DNA of 64,000 bases from Verrucomicrobiota bacterium (GTDB taxonomy: Bacteria; Verrucomicrobiota; Kiritimatiellia; SS1-B-03-39; UBA6053): assembly GCA_020831625.1 (NCBI GenBank), contig JAFIGD010000009.1:1-64000 (forward strand), given 5' to 3'. A program made the translations under genes and the position numbers. Below the pieces are notes generated by a model, which saw only the letters and a program-made list of their open reading frames with translations, searched no databases and was not told the origin of the DNA. Below, in pieces: positions 46,529 to 54,250 of the stretch (its first letter is position 1; every line of letters begins with the position of its first letter).

Positions 46529-49500
46529 AGGCGCAGAGAGAGGATCTCCCTCAGTTGTTGCACTGCGTCAGCGAAGGATTCACCGCGGGTGTAGCGCCCC
46601 TGCCACACCTGCTCGTCCCATTCCGTCCAGCCGACCAGCTCCGCCTCCATTTGCCCGAGCAGTTCCTCCAGAGCTTCATCCCGCCAGGGTCCCTGCCGCA
46701 GAGCCCGCCAGCGCACACCCATGCCTGACCGATAGTCGGGGTGGTGCTGGTGTAGCCGGTCGGTGAGGGTGTTGGAGAGCCAGACGGGATAGCGGTCCAG
46801 AAAGGTTTTGTCGTAATCCCATGGCAGAATCGTGAAGCGGGTCTCCGGGCCCGCCTCCCGCGCAAGATAGAGGTTCACATTCACACCATCATGATTCCCG
46901 GTGGCGTTCAGCAGCAGATGCCAGTCCAGCACGCCCGCCACATCGACTTCCTCGCTGATGCGCTGCACCATAACATCCGGATCTGAAATCCGGAGAGTGT
47001 CAATCAGCGACAAATAAGGGTCGAGAGTCAAGCCATAAAACCGTGCAGGCTGCCGTACTCCCATATTCCGGAAAAGGGGTTCCCCGAAATTGTCCCCTCG
47101 TCCGGAAAATTTGTAAAGTGCGGCATGATCAGGGCTGTCGGGCCGCGCGGAATCCCATCCGAGCATATGACGGTCCACGCGGCTGCCGAATTCGTAAAGT
47201 CCCTGATAGTTGCCATTAACGAAAACTTCCGCCCATTCGATTTCCGGCGCGGGCCTGAAGTTGTCCTCATCGCCCATGGCACGGAACAGGTCGTAGGAAA
47301 GGCGGTTGCGCATAAAGGTCATGTCGCTGTAGCCGGTGCCTAGATAGAGATGCCGACTCCCCGTGGGGGACAGGAGGCCGTGAGCTTCTTCAAAACGGAT
47401 GGAAAAGGGGACTTTCCGCAGCTCCCAGTCGAAGTCCCCGTGCCGGGTGAGCTGCCAGAAACTGGTGTTTCCGCGAGTTTTAATACCTGACCTTGCCCCC
47501 TGAAATGCGCGGAACCGGACGGGGTTGAACAGACCATCGCCATAGTATTCAATCCGGGCATCCACCCGGCGGCTTTTCTGCACGGGGTCGCGCAAGTGGA
47601 TCATCAGTGCCCGAATGCGCGGTGATTCGGGCATGACCCGGAAGTGGAAGGTTTTGCGGTGGGTTTCACCTCCGCTCTGGAGTTGCGCGGTGAGGACCAC
47701 TGCCACCGGTGCACCGCCTTCGGGATGCCGGAGCAGGCTGCCGTCCGCCGCGAGAAGATCCGGTCTGGAGCTGTGCCACTCCAGCGCGCTGCTCCCCGGC
47801 AGAGCGATGTTCAGGTTCAGATCTTCGCGGATATACAAAGAGGAGGGGTTCTCTCCGAGCAGCATCTCCTCCTGAAGGTATTCGAGGCTGCGGAGCGCGG
47901 GGTCAGGTTCCGTGGAGGGGATCCAGAGGCCGGGTGCGTCCTCCCGCAGCAGACGGAGGCGGTATGCCAGTTCACGCCGACTGAACGGTGCGGCCATGTC
48001 GCGGGAGAGCAGACGGAGGTTTTCGGCATCGGCATCGGCGTGGATGCGGTTGATCTCCTCCCGGGAAAGGGGCAGGGCCTCCCGGAGCAGGCCCCGGGGC
48101 AACTGACGTGCCGCAGCGTCGCGCAGGAAGAGAAAATCCCATTTCAGCGGATGCTGTGGTGTCCGTAGCAACTCCCCGGAACTGTGTGGCGGAAAACCGC
48201 ACTGGCGGTCATCCTCGTAAAGATAGATACCTTCGAAACGTCCGTTCACGTAGAGCCGGCACCAGCCGGCGCGGGCTGCGGGCAGCTGGAGCGCCTCGGC
48301 CAGAGCCCGGTCCACTGCGGGTTCCCCCCATCCGGCGGATTCAGGCGGACGGAGCCGGAAGCTGCTCAAGCCGTTGGGCAGGGGTTCGTTCGTATCGACC
48401 ACATAGGCCTTGCGGGGGCTGTCGGCATAATGAGTGTCGCTGCCGTCCAGGGCAACGCTCCCCTGCACGCGGTTGCCGTCGAAACGGATGGTGACCCTGC
48501 GGAAGCGGGCGGCATCTGCTGTGCGGCGGCCGCTTTGGCGGCTCTGCAGGTGCGCCTGGTTCTGGCGGCGAAGGGGGCCTTTGCGCAGATCCAGATGCAC
48601 TTCGGGAAGGTCGGCGGCCTGACGGTTCAGATCCATCAGTCCCGGATTGAAAAAATTCACGGTGCGGGCAAAGGATTTGGTGCTGCGTTCGAGACCCCGG
48701 GCCAGGCGCAGCCGGTGGTACGCGGAGGCGGCGAGGGATTGCTGCAGGGGGCGCTTGCGTTTGGCCAGCCGCTGGATTTCATCGGCGGAGAGGCTGCGGT
48801 TCCAGATGGCGGCCTCCCTCAGCCCGGCGTGCAGCGGGTGGGGCATCGCGTACCAGCGGGTGCTCCCCAGATTGATGTTCTCCGGTGGCAGGGAACCGGC
48901 ATCCACCTCGCGGACGGCTTTTCGGATGCCATTTTCATAGAGAGCTGCCGTGCCGGTGACCGCATCGTAGCTGCCGACCAGCTCCACCTCCTCGCCCCAG
49001 GAGGTGAAGGCATACGACAGGGCTTCGGACTTCTCCGTGCCGGGCACATGCCACTGCAACTGTCCGAGAACCAGACGCATCCCGGTGTGGCGTCCCCCGC
49101 CATCATAAAACATCAGATCCTGAGTGTCCGATGGCGGCAGGAGTTTGAGACGGAGCAAGAGAGTGTGGCTGGGCTCGACGTGCCGCCAGGGAACGGCGGT
49201 GTGGAGGGCGCTCCAGCGGGTGCCGGAGAAGTATCCGCGATCAACCCCGGCCTCGGTGCGGACCTCGACCCCCGGGGCGAGCGGCCGGGTGCTGGAGATC
49301 CATTCGCGCGGGCCTCGCCCGTCGAAATTCAGCAGAAACACCAGCTGCTGTTCGCGGCGCAGTTGGCGGGAGATCCGGCGGTAGGCGGCCTGAAGCTCCT
49401 TTTCCGGTTTTTCAAACAATAAACTGTCAGAGTGATAGAGCAAAGCCCCCAGCAGCAGCAGGAGGCCGAAGATCAGGAGTTGGATCCGGCGGAGCCGCAT
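46453..49500 (-). CDS. membrane-anchored CotH-type kinase with LamG and Ig-like domains (CotH1)
   Basis: This is a 1015-residue protein. The N-terminal anchor is 'MRLRRIQLLIFGLLLLLGAL' with its body outside. A LamG-like beta-sandwich (about 115-270) includes 'LPPENINLGSTRWYAMPHPL', followed by an insertion, an atrophied bacterial Ig-like domain ('YIREDLNLNIALPG' to 'TFHFRVMP', about 550-650), and the CotH kinase domain (about 660-990). The CotH core has 'GIKTRGNTSFW', 'LGTGYSDMTFMRNRL', 'EVFVNGNYQGLYEF' and 'PWDYDKTF' (Asp895 and Asp897, metal/catalytic pair). CotH proteins are atypical protein kinases that phosphorylate spore-coat proteins in Bacillus. Here the enzyme is predicted outside the cytoplasm, so its phosphate donor is an open question. 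It forms an operon with DUF4956 and VTC. Confidence 0.85.
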   Translation of the reverse strand: MRLRRIQLLIFGLLLLLGALLYHSDSLLFEKPEKELQAAYRRISRQLRREQQLVFLLNFDGRGPREWISSTRPLAPGVEVRTEAGVDRGYFSGTRWSALHTAVPWRHVEPSHTLLLRLKLLPPSDTQDLMFYDGGGRHTGMRLVLGQLQWHVPGTEKSEALSYAFTSWGEEVELVGSYDAVTGTAALYENGIRKAVREVDAGSLPPENINLGSTRWYAMPHPLHAGLREAAIWNRSLSADEIQRLAKRKRPLQQSLAASAYHRLRLARGLERSTKSFARTVNFFNPGLMDLNRQAADLPEVHLDLRKGPLRRQNQAHLQSRQSGRRTADAARFRRVTIRFDGNRVQGSVALDGSDTHYADSPRKAYVVDTNEPLPNGLSSFRLRPPESAGWGEPAVDRALAEALQLPAARAGWCRLYVNGRFEGIYLYEDDRQCGFPPHSSGELLRTPQHPLKWDFLFLRDAAARQLPRGLLREALPLSREEINRIHADADAENLRLLSRDMAAPFSRRELAYRLRLLREDAPGLWIPSTEPDPALRSLEYLQEEMLLGENPSSLYIREDLNLNIALPGSSALEWHSSRPDLLAADGSLLRHPEGGAPVAVVLTAQLQSGGETHRKTFHFRVMPESPRIRALMIHLRDPVQKSRRVDARIEYYGDGLFNPVRFRAFQGARSGIKTRGNTSFWQLTRHGDFDWELRKVPFSIRFEEAHGLLSPTGSRHLYLGTGYSDMTFMRNRLSYDLFRAMGDEDNFRPAPEIEWAEVFVNGNYQGLYEFGSRVDRHMLGWDSARPDSPDHAALYKFSGRGDNFGEPLFRNMGVRQPARFYGLTLDPYLSLIDTLRISDPDVMVQRISEEVDVAGVLDWHLLLNATGNHDGVNVNLYLAREAGPETRFTILPWDYDKTFLDRYPVWLSNTLTDRLHQHHPDYRSGMGVRWRALRQGPWRDEALEELLGQMEAELVGWTEWDEQVWQGRYTRGESFADAVQQLREILSLRLHWLDERFAGAPSSPPAEPLRERSP

Positions 49501-49501
49501 G

Positions 49502-50191
49502 TCAGCGGCTGCCTCCGGCCCGGTCCAGATAGATGTGCACGGAGGTCACGGGGGCGGTGCTGCGGAGGCCCTGCTGGAGGGTGGCGACATCGCTCTTCAG
49601 GTTGGAAAAACTGTACTGCAAGCTGGTTTCCCCGTCGCGGCTGGAGCTGTTCTCCAGTTTGCAGGAGCCGGTTTGCCGCTTCAGCAGTTCCTGAATCAGC
49701 TCCAGCGTGTCGGAGAGTGCTTCATCCGGCAGAGCAAAAATCAACAGACCGCTGCGGCGGAGGATTTTCCAGGTGCGGGCCCCGCGCACGAGGATGAGGC
49801 TGATGACGGCGATGGAGTAGAGCAGGACGAGCAGATGGAAATTGAACGTGGCCGTGCAGATGGCGGAGGAAATCACCAACATGATAAAGCCAATCTCTTC
49901 GGGCTCTTTGATGGGGGTGCGGAAGCGGATGATGGAAAGGGAGCCCAGCAGACCCAGGGCCAGCGGCAGGGAAGTCTGGATCGCGATAAACAGGGTGGTG
50001 ATCGAGATACTCAGGAGGGGAAAGGCCCTGTGCACCTGGCTGCCCGTGCCCCGGCTTTCGTAGAAAATCCGGTAGAGTCCGGCGGAGAGATAGGCGGTGA
50101 GCAGGGAGGTGAGCAGGGAGAGCACCAGGATGCCGGGTGCGACCCGGTTCTGCATGTCCTGGAAGTCGGAGAGAACGTCGAGGGTATTCAT
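49502..50191 (-). CDS. DUF4956 membrane protein (copy 1)
   Basis: This is a 229-residue protein. About four membrane helices lie in residues 20-140, and the DUF4956 signature 'LPLALGLLGSLSIIRFRTPI' with 'KEPEEIGFIMLVI' is intact. The C-terminal cytosolic part ends 'SVHIYLDRAGGSR'. Function is unknown in the family, but it travels with VTC-domain polymerases and CotH proteins in many genomes. It sits four bases after the VTC gene, and one base separates its stop from the CotH1 start, so the three are translated together. A membrane channel or anchor for the VTC enzyme is inferred by analogy with the yeast VTC1-VTC4 pair. Confidence 0.88.
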   Translation of the reverse strand: MNTLDVLSDFQDMQNRVAPGILVLSLLTSLLTAYLSAGLYRIFYESRGTGSQVHRAFPLLSISITTLFIAIQTSLPLALGLLGSLSIIRFRTPIKEPEEIGFIMLVISSAICTATFNFHLLVLLYSIAVISLILVRGARTWKILRRSGLLIFALPDEALSDTLELIQELLKRQTGSCKLENSSSRDGETSLQYSFSNLKSDVATLQQGLRSTAPVTSVHIYLDRAGGSR

Positions 50192-50195
50192 AAGC

Positions 50196-50888
50196 TTAGA
50201 GGCCTCCGTTTTGCAGCATGAGGATGCAGCTGCCGAATTTGGAAAAACTTTTCAAGCGGAACCCGGCGGCATAGAGGGCCGGGGCCCAGGGCAGTTCCTG
50301 GAGTCCGTTGTCCTTGAATTCGCAGACCACGGAGGGCAAAAGGGGACAGTGGCTGGCGGGAAGCAGGTCTCGGTTGACGCGGTCCACGCGGATTTGCCAG
50401 TCAATGGCCACCCGGGCCCCGCTGCGGGGGCAGCGGAACCGCCGCCGTTCGTAGCGGATGCAGAGCAGCGGACGCAGGTCCAGCGGCAGCACGTCTTCGT
50501 TCCATTCGGCCTGCCGCCGCAGCAAATCCACAAAGCCACGGTCTGTCAGGGCGGCGTGTTCCAGATAGTCCCGGGAGACCTCCACGCGAACCCGCTCCTT
50601 GATCCGGGCGGCGCCCAGCCGGTGTTTGCATTCCAGATAGACCGGAGAAAGGGAAGCGGAGGTGTTCGGCTGGAAATGGCCATACCAGCGCAGCCGAACC
50701 TTTTTTTTGATATGGTCCCCCTCCACCTTGTGCTGGAAGGCACTGAGGCGGGGATTGTCGTAATAAATACTGCCGATGGTGTTGTCGGGAAATTCTCCGT
50801 CGGGAAGGCAATAGTGCTCAGCGAGATCCAGCGCGATCCCGGCCTTGCGCGCGTCCGCCACAAATTTCCGTTCAATGGATAAAGTCAT
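50196..50888 (-). CDS. VTC-domain polyphosphate polymerase (copy 1)
   Basis: This 230-residue protein is a stand-alone VTC tunnel domain without SPX or membrane helices. Expected tunnel residues are present: 'ERKF' near the N-terminus, 'KVRLRWY' (KxRxRxY), 'LECKHR' (ExK), 'RYERRRF' (YxR), an Asp in 'VAIDW', 'VCEFKDN' (ExK) and 'KSFSKFG' near the end. In yeast, VTC4 makes polyphosphate from ATP through this tunnel. The bacterial family is annotated as polyphosphate polymerase domain protein; activity is not proven for most. It opens the CotH1 operon and is preceded by a small hairpin (50899-50917) but no strong ribosome site. Confidence 0.88.
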   Translation of the reverse strand: MTLSIERKFVADARKAGIALDLAEHYCLPDGEFPDNTIGSIYYDNPRLSAFQHKVEGDHIKKKVRLRWYGHFQPNTSASLSPVYLECKHRLGAARIKERVRVEVSRDYLEHAALTDRGFVDLLRRQAEWNEDVLPLDLRPLLCIRYERRRFRCPRSGARVAIDWQIRVDRVNRDLLPASHCPLLPSVVCEFKDNGLQELPWAPALYAAGFRLKSFSKFGSCILMLQNGGL

Positions 50889-50898
50889 AATGGAAAGG

Positions 50899-50917
50899 AT
50901 AACGCATTTTTCGTTAT
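50899..50917 (-). promoter_or_regulatory. small hairpin before VTC copy 1
   Basis: ATAACG (50899-50904) pairs with CGTTAT (50912-50917) around a seven-base loop, 10 bases before the ATG at 50888. It lies where a ribosome would bind, and no Shine-Dalgarno is otherwise seen. A -10-like TATAAC lies within it on the minus strand. It could be a weak attenuator or chance. Confidence 0.3.
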
Positions 50918-50960
50918 AAGCGCGTGAGGCGGTACCAGGGTGAAGTCCGGAGATCAGAAA

Positions 50961-51006
50961 CCAAAAGCCCGGCCGCCTGTACCAGAGATTCCAGGGGGCC
51001 GGGCCT
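50961..51006 (-). terminator. intrinsic terminator of lipoprotein gene 2
   Basis: On the minus strand GCCCGGCC (51004-50997) pairs with GGCCGGGC (50974-50967) across a 22-base loop and is followed by TTTT. It lies 22 bases after the lipoprotein-2 stop and 80 bases before the VTC1 start. The lipoprotein and the VTC1 operon can therefore be expressed separately, with read-through possible. Confidence 0.7.
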
Positions 51007-51027
51007 TCCCAGGTGGCGTGCGGAGAA

Positions 51028-51639
51028 TTATTGCCAGGTCACCATGGAAACATTGCTGCGCTCATTAATTGTTCTTTCGCTGGTGCGGGCGGGGGTGGTG
51101 ACCATAAATCCGTAAGTTTCTCCCGGCGTGGGGGTCCAGTTGTTGAGCGGCGGTTGGCGGATATGCCCTCCGGTACCGCGGACAGAGTTTTTGGATTTGG
51201 AGGTCTGGCCCGTGCGCATCCAGTCGAAGGTTGCGGCGTACCAGGTTCCCCCCACATTCACCAAGACCCAGCAGTTGCCGTTCAGAGCTCCGCCGTTACT
51301 GGCTGTGGTTCTGGTGTTGGGCCACTGACTGGCCTGATTATGGTCAAGACGGAGGCTGTTCCCCGAGAGTGAGGCCCGCAAATTGGAGGTTTGTGCCCAG
51401 CCGGACACATTGGCATCCAGCCAAACCACGCTGCCAAGATCAATCGGCGAGCCCTCTGTGGCGGCAGGGGGAGAGGTATCTTGCCCCCCTTCTCCGTTCG
51501 GTTCTTGTGGATTGTTTGGTGCCGGAGTGGTCTCGGTACCCTCAAAAGTAGAATTGTCAGATTCGTCGGTGGTGAATTCGCATCCGCTCCAAAACAGTAC
51601 GGCGACCAGCAGGCCAACTCGTGGAATCAGATTCATCAT
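51028..51639 (-). CDS. lipoprotein of an unrecognised family, paralogue 2 of 3
   Basis: This is a 203-residue protein. ATG 51639 has AAGGAA about six bases upstream; the frame is open to 51708 but without a signal there. The lipoprotein signal ends 'LFWSGC'. The linker is acidic and Ser/Thr-rich ('CEFTTDESDNSTFEGTET') followed by a Pro/Asn/Gly stretch. The 131-residue C-terminal domain runs from 'WLDANVSGWAQ' to 'SMVTWQ' with no gap against paralogues 1 and 3. A TATAAA-like -10 (51686-51691) lies 47-52 bases upstream. It has its own terminator and stands directly upstream of the VTC1-DUF4956-CotH1 operon. A surface partner or substrate of CotH1 is inferred. The 265 bases upstream (to 51904) hold only a GC hairpin at 51807-51824 and no gene. 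Confidence 0.75.
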   Translation of the reverse strand: MMNLIPRVGLLVAVLFWSGCEFTTDESDNSTFEGTETTPAPNNPQEPNGEGGQDTSPPAATEGSPIDLGSVVWLDANVSGWAQTSNLRASLSGNSLRLDHNQASQWPNTRTTASNGGALNGNCWVLVNVGGTWYAATFDWMRTGQTSKSKNSVRGTGGHIRQPPLNNWTPTPGETYGFMVTTPARTSERTINERSNVSMVTWQ

Positions 51640-51904
51640 GTTAGTTCCTTGATTAGAGTGTGTAGGTGGGTGAGGCTCTCCACTTTTTATACGTATGTGT
51701 TTGCACAACTAACCAGCAAAACCATTGATGCAAGCACTTTGTTAAATATTCAGGCCAATTTTGGGTGTTTTTGCAGCCGACCGACCAGTCCCACCGAGTT
51801 CGGGAATCCCTCGAGGTGGAGGGAGCGAGGATCGGAAGTGAGGTTTAGCCACGTTCCGATCCATCCATTCATCCAGCTCTTTTTGGGGAGCGGGAGGGGC
51901 TGAC

Positions 51905-52300
51905 TCAGGGTCTCACGCCGGTGTAGGGAACGACCTTGTGCGGCGTGTGCCAGTATTCGATGAAGTCCAGGCGGAGCAGATCCCCCTCCCGTTTGGCCTC
52001 CACCCGGCCAGTGCCAACGCCGGGATTGGTGAAGGGCCCGATCAGCTCCCCGCCGGAGACCTGGTAGGTTCCGGTCACCCGGACACCCGTGCCGTCTAGG
52101 TTGTTGGATATGAAAAAGGTTCCGTCATCCTGAAAGTGGACGTACCAATAGGGCGATCCCTGAACCTGTGAACCGGAATACAGGGCCCAGACTCCGGTGT
52201 AATTGTTCGAACTTCCACTGCTGTCACTGTCTAAAAAGCAGCCGCTCAGCAAAAATGTGGCGGCAAAAAGACTTATCGTCATCCATACTGATTTGATCAT
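51905..52300 (-). CDS. small lipoprotein, lipocalin-like size
   Basis: This is a 131-residue protein. Its signal peptide has a canonical lipobox 'LLSGC', then the Ser/Asp-rich 'FLDSDSSGSSNNYTG' linker. The rest ('GVWALYSG', 'WYVHFQDDGTFFISNN', 'VTGTYQVSGGEL', 'RLDFIEYW') looks like a short antiparallel beta-barrel, similar in pattern to small lipocalin-like domains. I do not assign a function. It lies between the epimerase and lipoprotein 2 on the same strand. Its acidic Ser-rich linker resembles that of the three larger lipoproteins. Confidence 0.65.
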   Translation of the reverse strand: MIKSVWMTISLFAATFLLSGCFLDSDSSGSSNNYTGVWALYSGSQVQGSPYWYVHFQDDGTFFISNNLDGTGVRVTGTYQVSGGELIGPFTNPGVGTGRVEAKREGDLLRLDFIEYWHTPHKVVPYTGVRP

Positions 52301-52337
52301 CGTAGATTCCTATATTGGTGATTATGAGTTATAGTCG

Positions 52338-52354
52338 TCCCCTTGAGAAGGGGA
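52338..52354 (-). other. GC hairpin upstream of the small lipoprotein gene
   Basis: TCCCCTT-GAG-AAGGGGA forms a perfect 7-bp stem with a three-base loop, 38 bases before the lipoprotein ATG and about 100 bases after the epimerase stop. No T-run follows on either strand. It is either a leader structure or an mRNA 3'-end stabiliser. Confidence 0.35.
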
Positions 52355-52450
52355 TGATATTGTTATGTTGTTTTCAACCAGCTTTACAAGCATAAAACGC
52401 TGAAGAATTGCTGATTTCAAACCAGAAGCGCAATGGGTCAATTTCAAGGA

Positions 52451-53434
52451 TTAGATCAGATTTTCCTGAAGATACCAGTCCGCGGTTTTCTTCAGGCCTT
52501 CATCCAGCCCCACCTTCGGAGCATACCCGAGATCTTTTTTGGCCTTGGAGATGTTGAACGCGCGGTTCTGACGGTACCAGTCGACCCGGCGGGGGAAAAT
52601 CGGCGGTGCGATTTTCAGGGGTTTGCAGATTTTTTCACACAGATGTCCGGCAACAATCACGGGGAAAATCGGATAATGGGGAATGTTGACCTCCACGCCC
52701 AGAGCCTTCGCGGCGCGGCGAACGAGGTCCTCAATTTCAACATACTCTTCATCCGCAATCAAATACGCCTCGCCTTTACCTTTTCCGGGCTCCATGGCCA
52801 GCACCAGGGCATCAACCAGATTGTCGATATAGAGAGGATGATAAAGGGTTTTCCCGTTGCCGAACATGGGAAATTTCCCCTGCTTCACTTTCCGGAAAAT
52901 CATCTGATACCTTTCAGGGTCGCCAGGACCGTAAATCGCCGCCGGCCGCAGGATCGTGGCGTCCAGCCCCTTTGCCGCCGCCTCCAGCACCAGGGGTTCG
53001 GCCTCGTATTTGGTGCGCTGATAGTAGTCGGCCGGATCGATCCGGGAGGTTTCGTCTCCGGGAGGAGTCTCCACATTGCCGTGTACGCCGCAGGTGGAGC
53101 AATAGATAAATTTACGAACCCCGGCGGCCTCGGCGGCCTTGAGCATAATCCGCGTTCCGCCGATGTTCACGTCGTCATAGTGGGATTCCGGCACATTGAG
53201 TTCCCGGAACGCGGCGGCCAGATGCTGAACCACCTCCACGCCCTCGATGCAGGAGTTGACCAAAGCCTCGTCGGTCACCGACCCGATCACCACCTTCGCG
53301 CCCCAGTCGCGCAGTTCCTGCGTTTTCAGGCCCTCCTTATAGTCCAGTGCCACAACTTCATGGCCGTCATCCAAAAGACGTTTTACCAATGCTTTGCCCG
53401 TAAAGCCGGTTCCGCCGGTGATTAATATTTTCAT
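52451..53434 (-). CDS. NAD-dependent epimerase/dehydratase (extended SDR)
   Basis: This is a 327-residue cytosolic protein. The nucleotide-binding loop is 'ITGGTGFTG' at the N-terminus, and the active site has Ser/Thr at 113-114 and Tyr138-x-x-x-Lys142 ('YYQRTK'). Its C-terminal half has the substrate loop 'LRPAAIYGPGD'. It acts on a nucleotide-sugar or a related 3-beta-hydroxy substrate. In this context it probably prepares an activated sugar for the surface glycan (inference). It lies 54 bases after the hexapeptide acyltransferase on the same strand. Confidence 0.85.
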   Translation of the reverse strand: MKILITGGTGFTGKALVKRLLDDGHEVVALDYKEGLKTQELRDWGAKVVIGSVTDEALVNSCIEGVEVVQHLAAAFRELNVPESHYDDVNIGGTRIMLKAAEAAGVRKFIYCSTCGVHGNVETPPGDETSRIDPADYYQRTKYEAEPLVLEAAAKGLDATILRPAAIYGPGDPERYQMIFRKVKQGKFPMFGNGKTLYHPLYIDNLVDALVLAMEPGKGKGEAYLIADEEYVEIEDLVRRAAKALGVEVNIPHYPIFPVIVAGHLCEKICKPLKIAPPIFPRRVDWYRQNRAFNISKAKKDLGYAPKVGLDEGLKKTADWYLQENLI

Positions 53435-53488
53435 AAAGGTTCAGGGGGTTGAGTTTTAAAAAAGGTTGAATCAAGAAGAAGGGTCTCC

Positions 53489-54250
53489 CTACGCGGAGGG
53501 GGCCTTTAAATCAAGTTCTTTGGCGGGGATCCCGCCCAAAAGCCGTTTGTCGGGAAAGGAGCGGGTCACCACCGCGCCCGCGGCGATTACACAGTCCGCC
53601 CCCAATGTCACCCCGTCGAGCACGGTGATGCGGGCTCCGAGCCAGCAGTTGGGTCCGATCCGGCACGGACCTTTGGTCTCCATGCCGCTCTGATCCGCGT
53701 AGGGCACCGGACTGTGCCGGTCATACTCCCCGCCGCTCAACAAATAACTGTAAGCCCCGATCATGCATCCTTCACCGATCTCCAGCGAATTGGAGGAGAA
53801 CACCTGACAGTTCGAGGACAAGTTCACCCGGTCTCCGATGCGGAGATCCCCGCCCTTGCAATACACAATCGTGTTGCGGCCGATATACACGCCGCTGCCG
53901 ATGTCAATGCCCCGGTTGGATTGCCCCTTGGCGTCAATCACCGCGTTGTCATCCATCACCACATTGTCGCCCAGACGGATCTTGTGCGTGTGGCGCAAGG
54001 TCAGGTTCCGTCCGAAAATCACTTTGTTCCCGATCTGCGGAAACAGCAGCCGATAGGCTTTGGAGCGCAGGAAAAGACCAAGCGCCCCCGGAATGCCACT
54101 GAACAGCAGGGTGACAACCTCGCCCAGGATCACCCGGCCGATGCTTTGATCTCCGTAGACCAGATTCCGGTAGGCGGCAAACCCGCCTTTCGCGCCGGCC
54201 TTGACCTTGAACGTGGTGTCCTGCGTGCCGGAGGAGGCCTCAGTTTCCAT
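53489..54250 (-). CDS. left-handed beta-helix (hexapeptide repeat) acyltransferase
   Basis: This 253-residue protein starts at ATG 54250 with GGAGG six bases upstream; a GTG at 54256 is the alternative. It overlaps the asparagine synthetase stop by 11 bases. A hydrophobic segment near residues 40-60 ('VVTLLFSGIPGALGLFL') precedes many '[IV]GxxxxI' repeats ('IGSGVYIGRNTIV', 'IGDRVNLSS', 'IGEGCMIGAYSYLL', 'IGPNCWLGARITVLDGV'). The final part has 'IAAGAVVTRSF' and 'GGIPAK', typical of sugar O-acetyltransferases. It probably acetylates a sugar of the surface glycan with acetyl-CoA, acting as a trimer. Confidence 0.87.
   Translation of the reverse strand: METEASSGTQDTTFKVKAGAKGGFAAYRNLVYGDQSIGRVILGEVVTLLFSGIPGALGLFLRSKAYRLLFPQIGNKVIFGRNLTLRHTHKIRLGDNVVMDDNAVIDAKGQSNRGIDIGSGVYIGRNTIVYCKGGDLRIGDRVNLSSNCQVFSSNSLEIGEGCMIGAYSYLLSGGEYDRHSPVPYADQSGMETKGPCRIGPNCWLGARITVLDGVTLGADCVIAAGAVVTRSFPDKRLLGGIPAKELDLKAPSA

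Noticed and set aside
52338-52354. Intrinsic terminator after the epimerase gene
   Set aside because: The hairpin has no T-run on either strand and lies closer to the next gene's start; kept only as a hairpin.
53382-53395. CGTCTTTT-like motif within the epimerase gene
   Set aside because: It falls in coding sequence (Lys-Arg-Leu-Leu) and has no nearby start, so it is chance.
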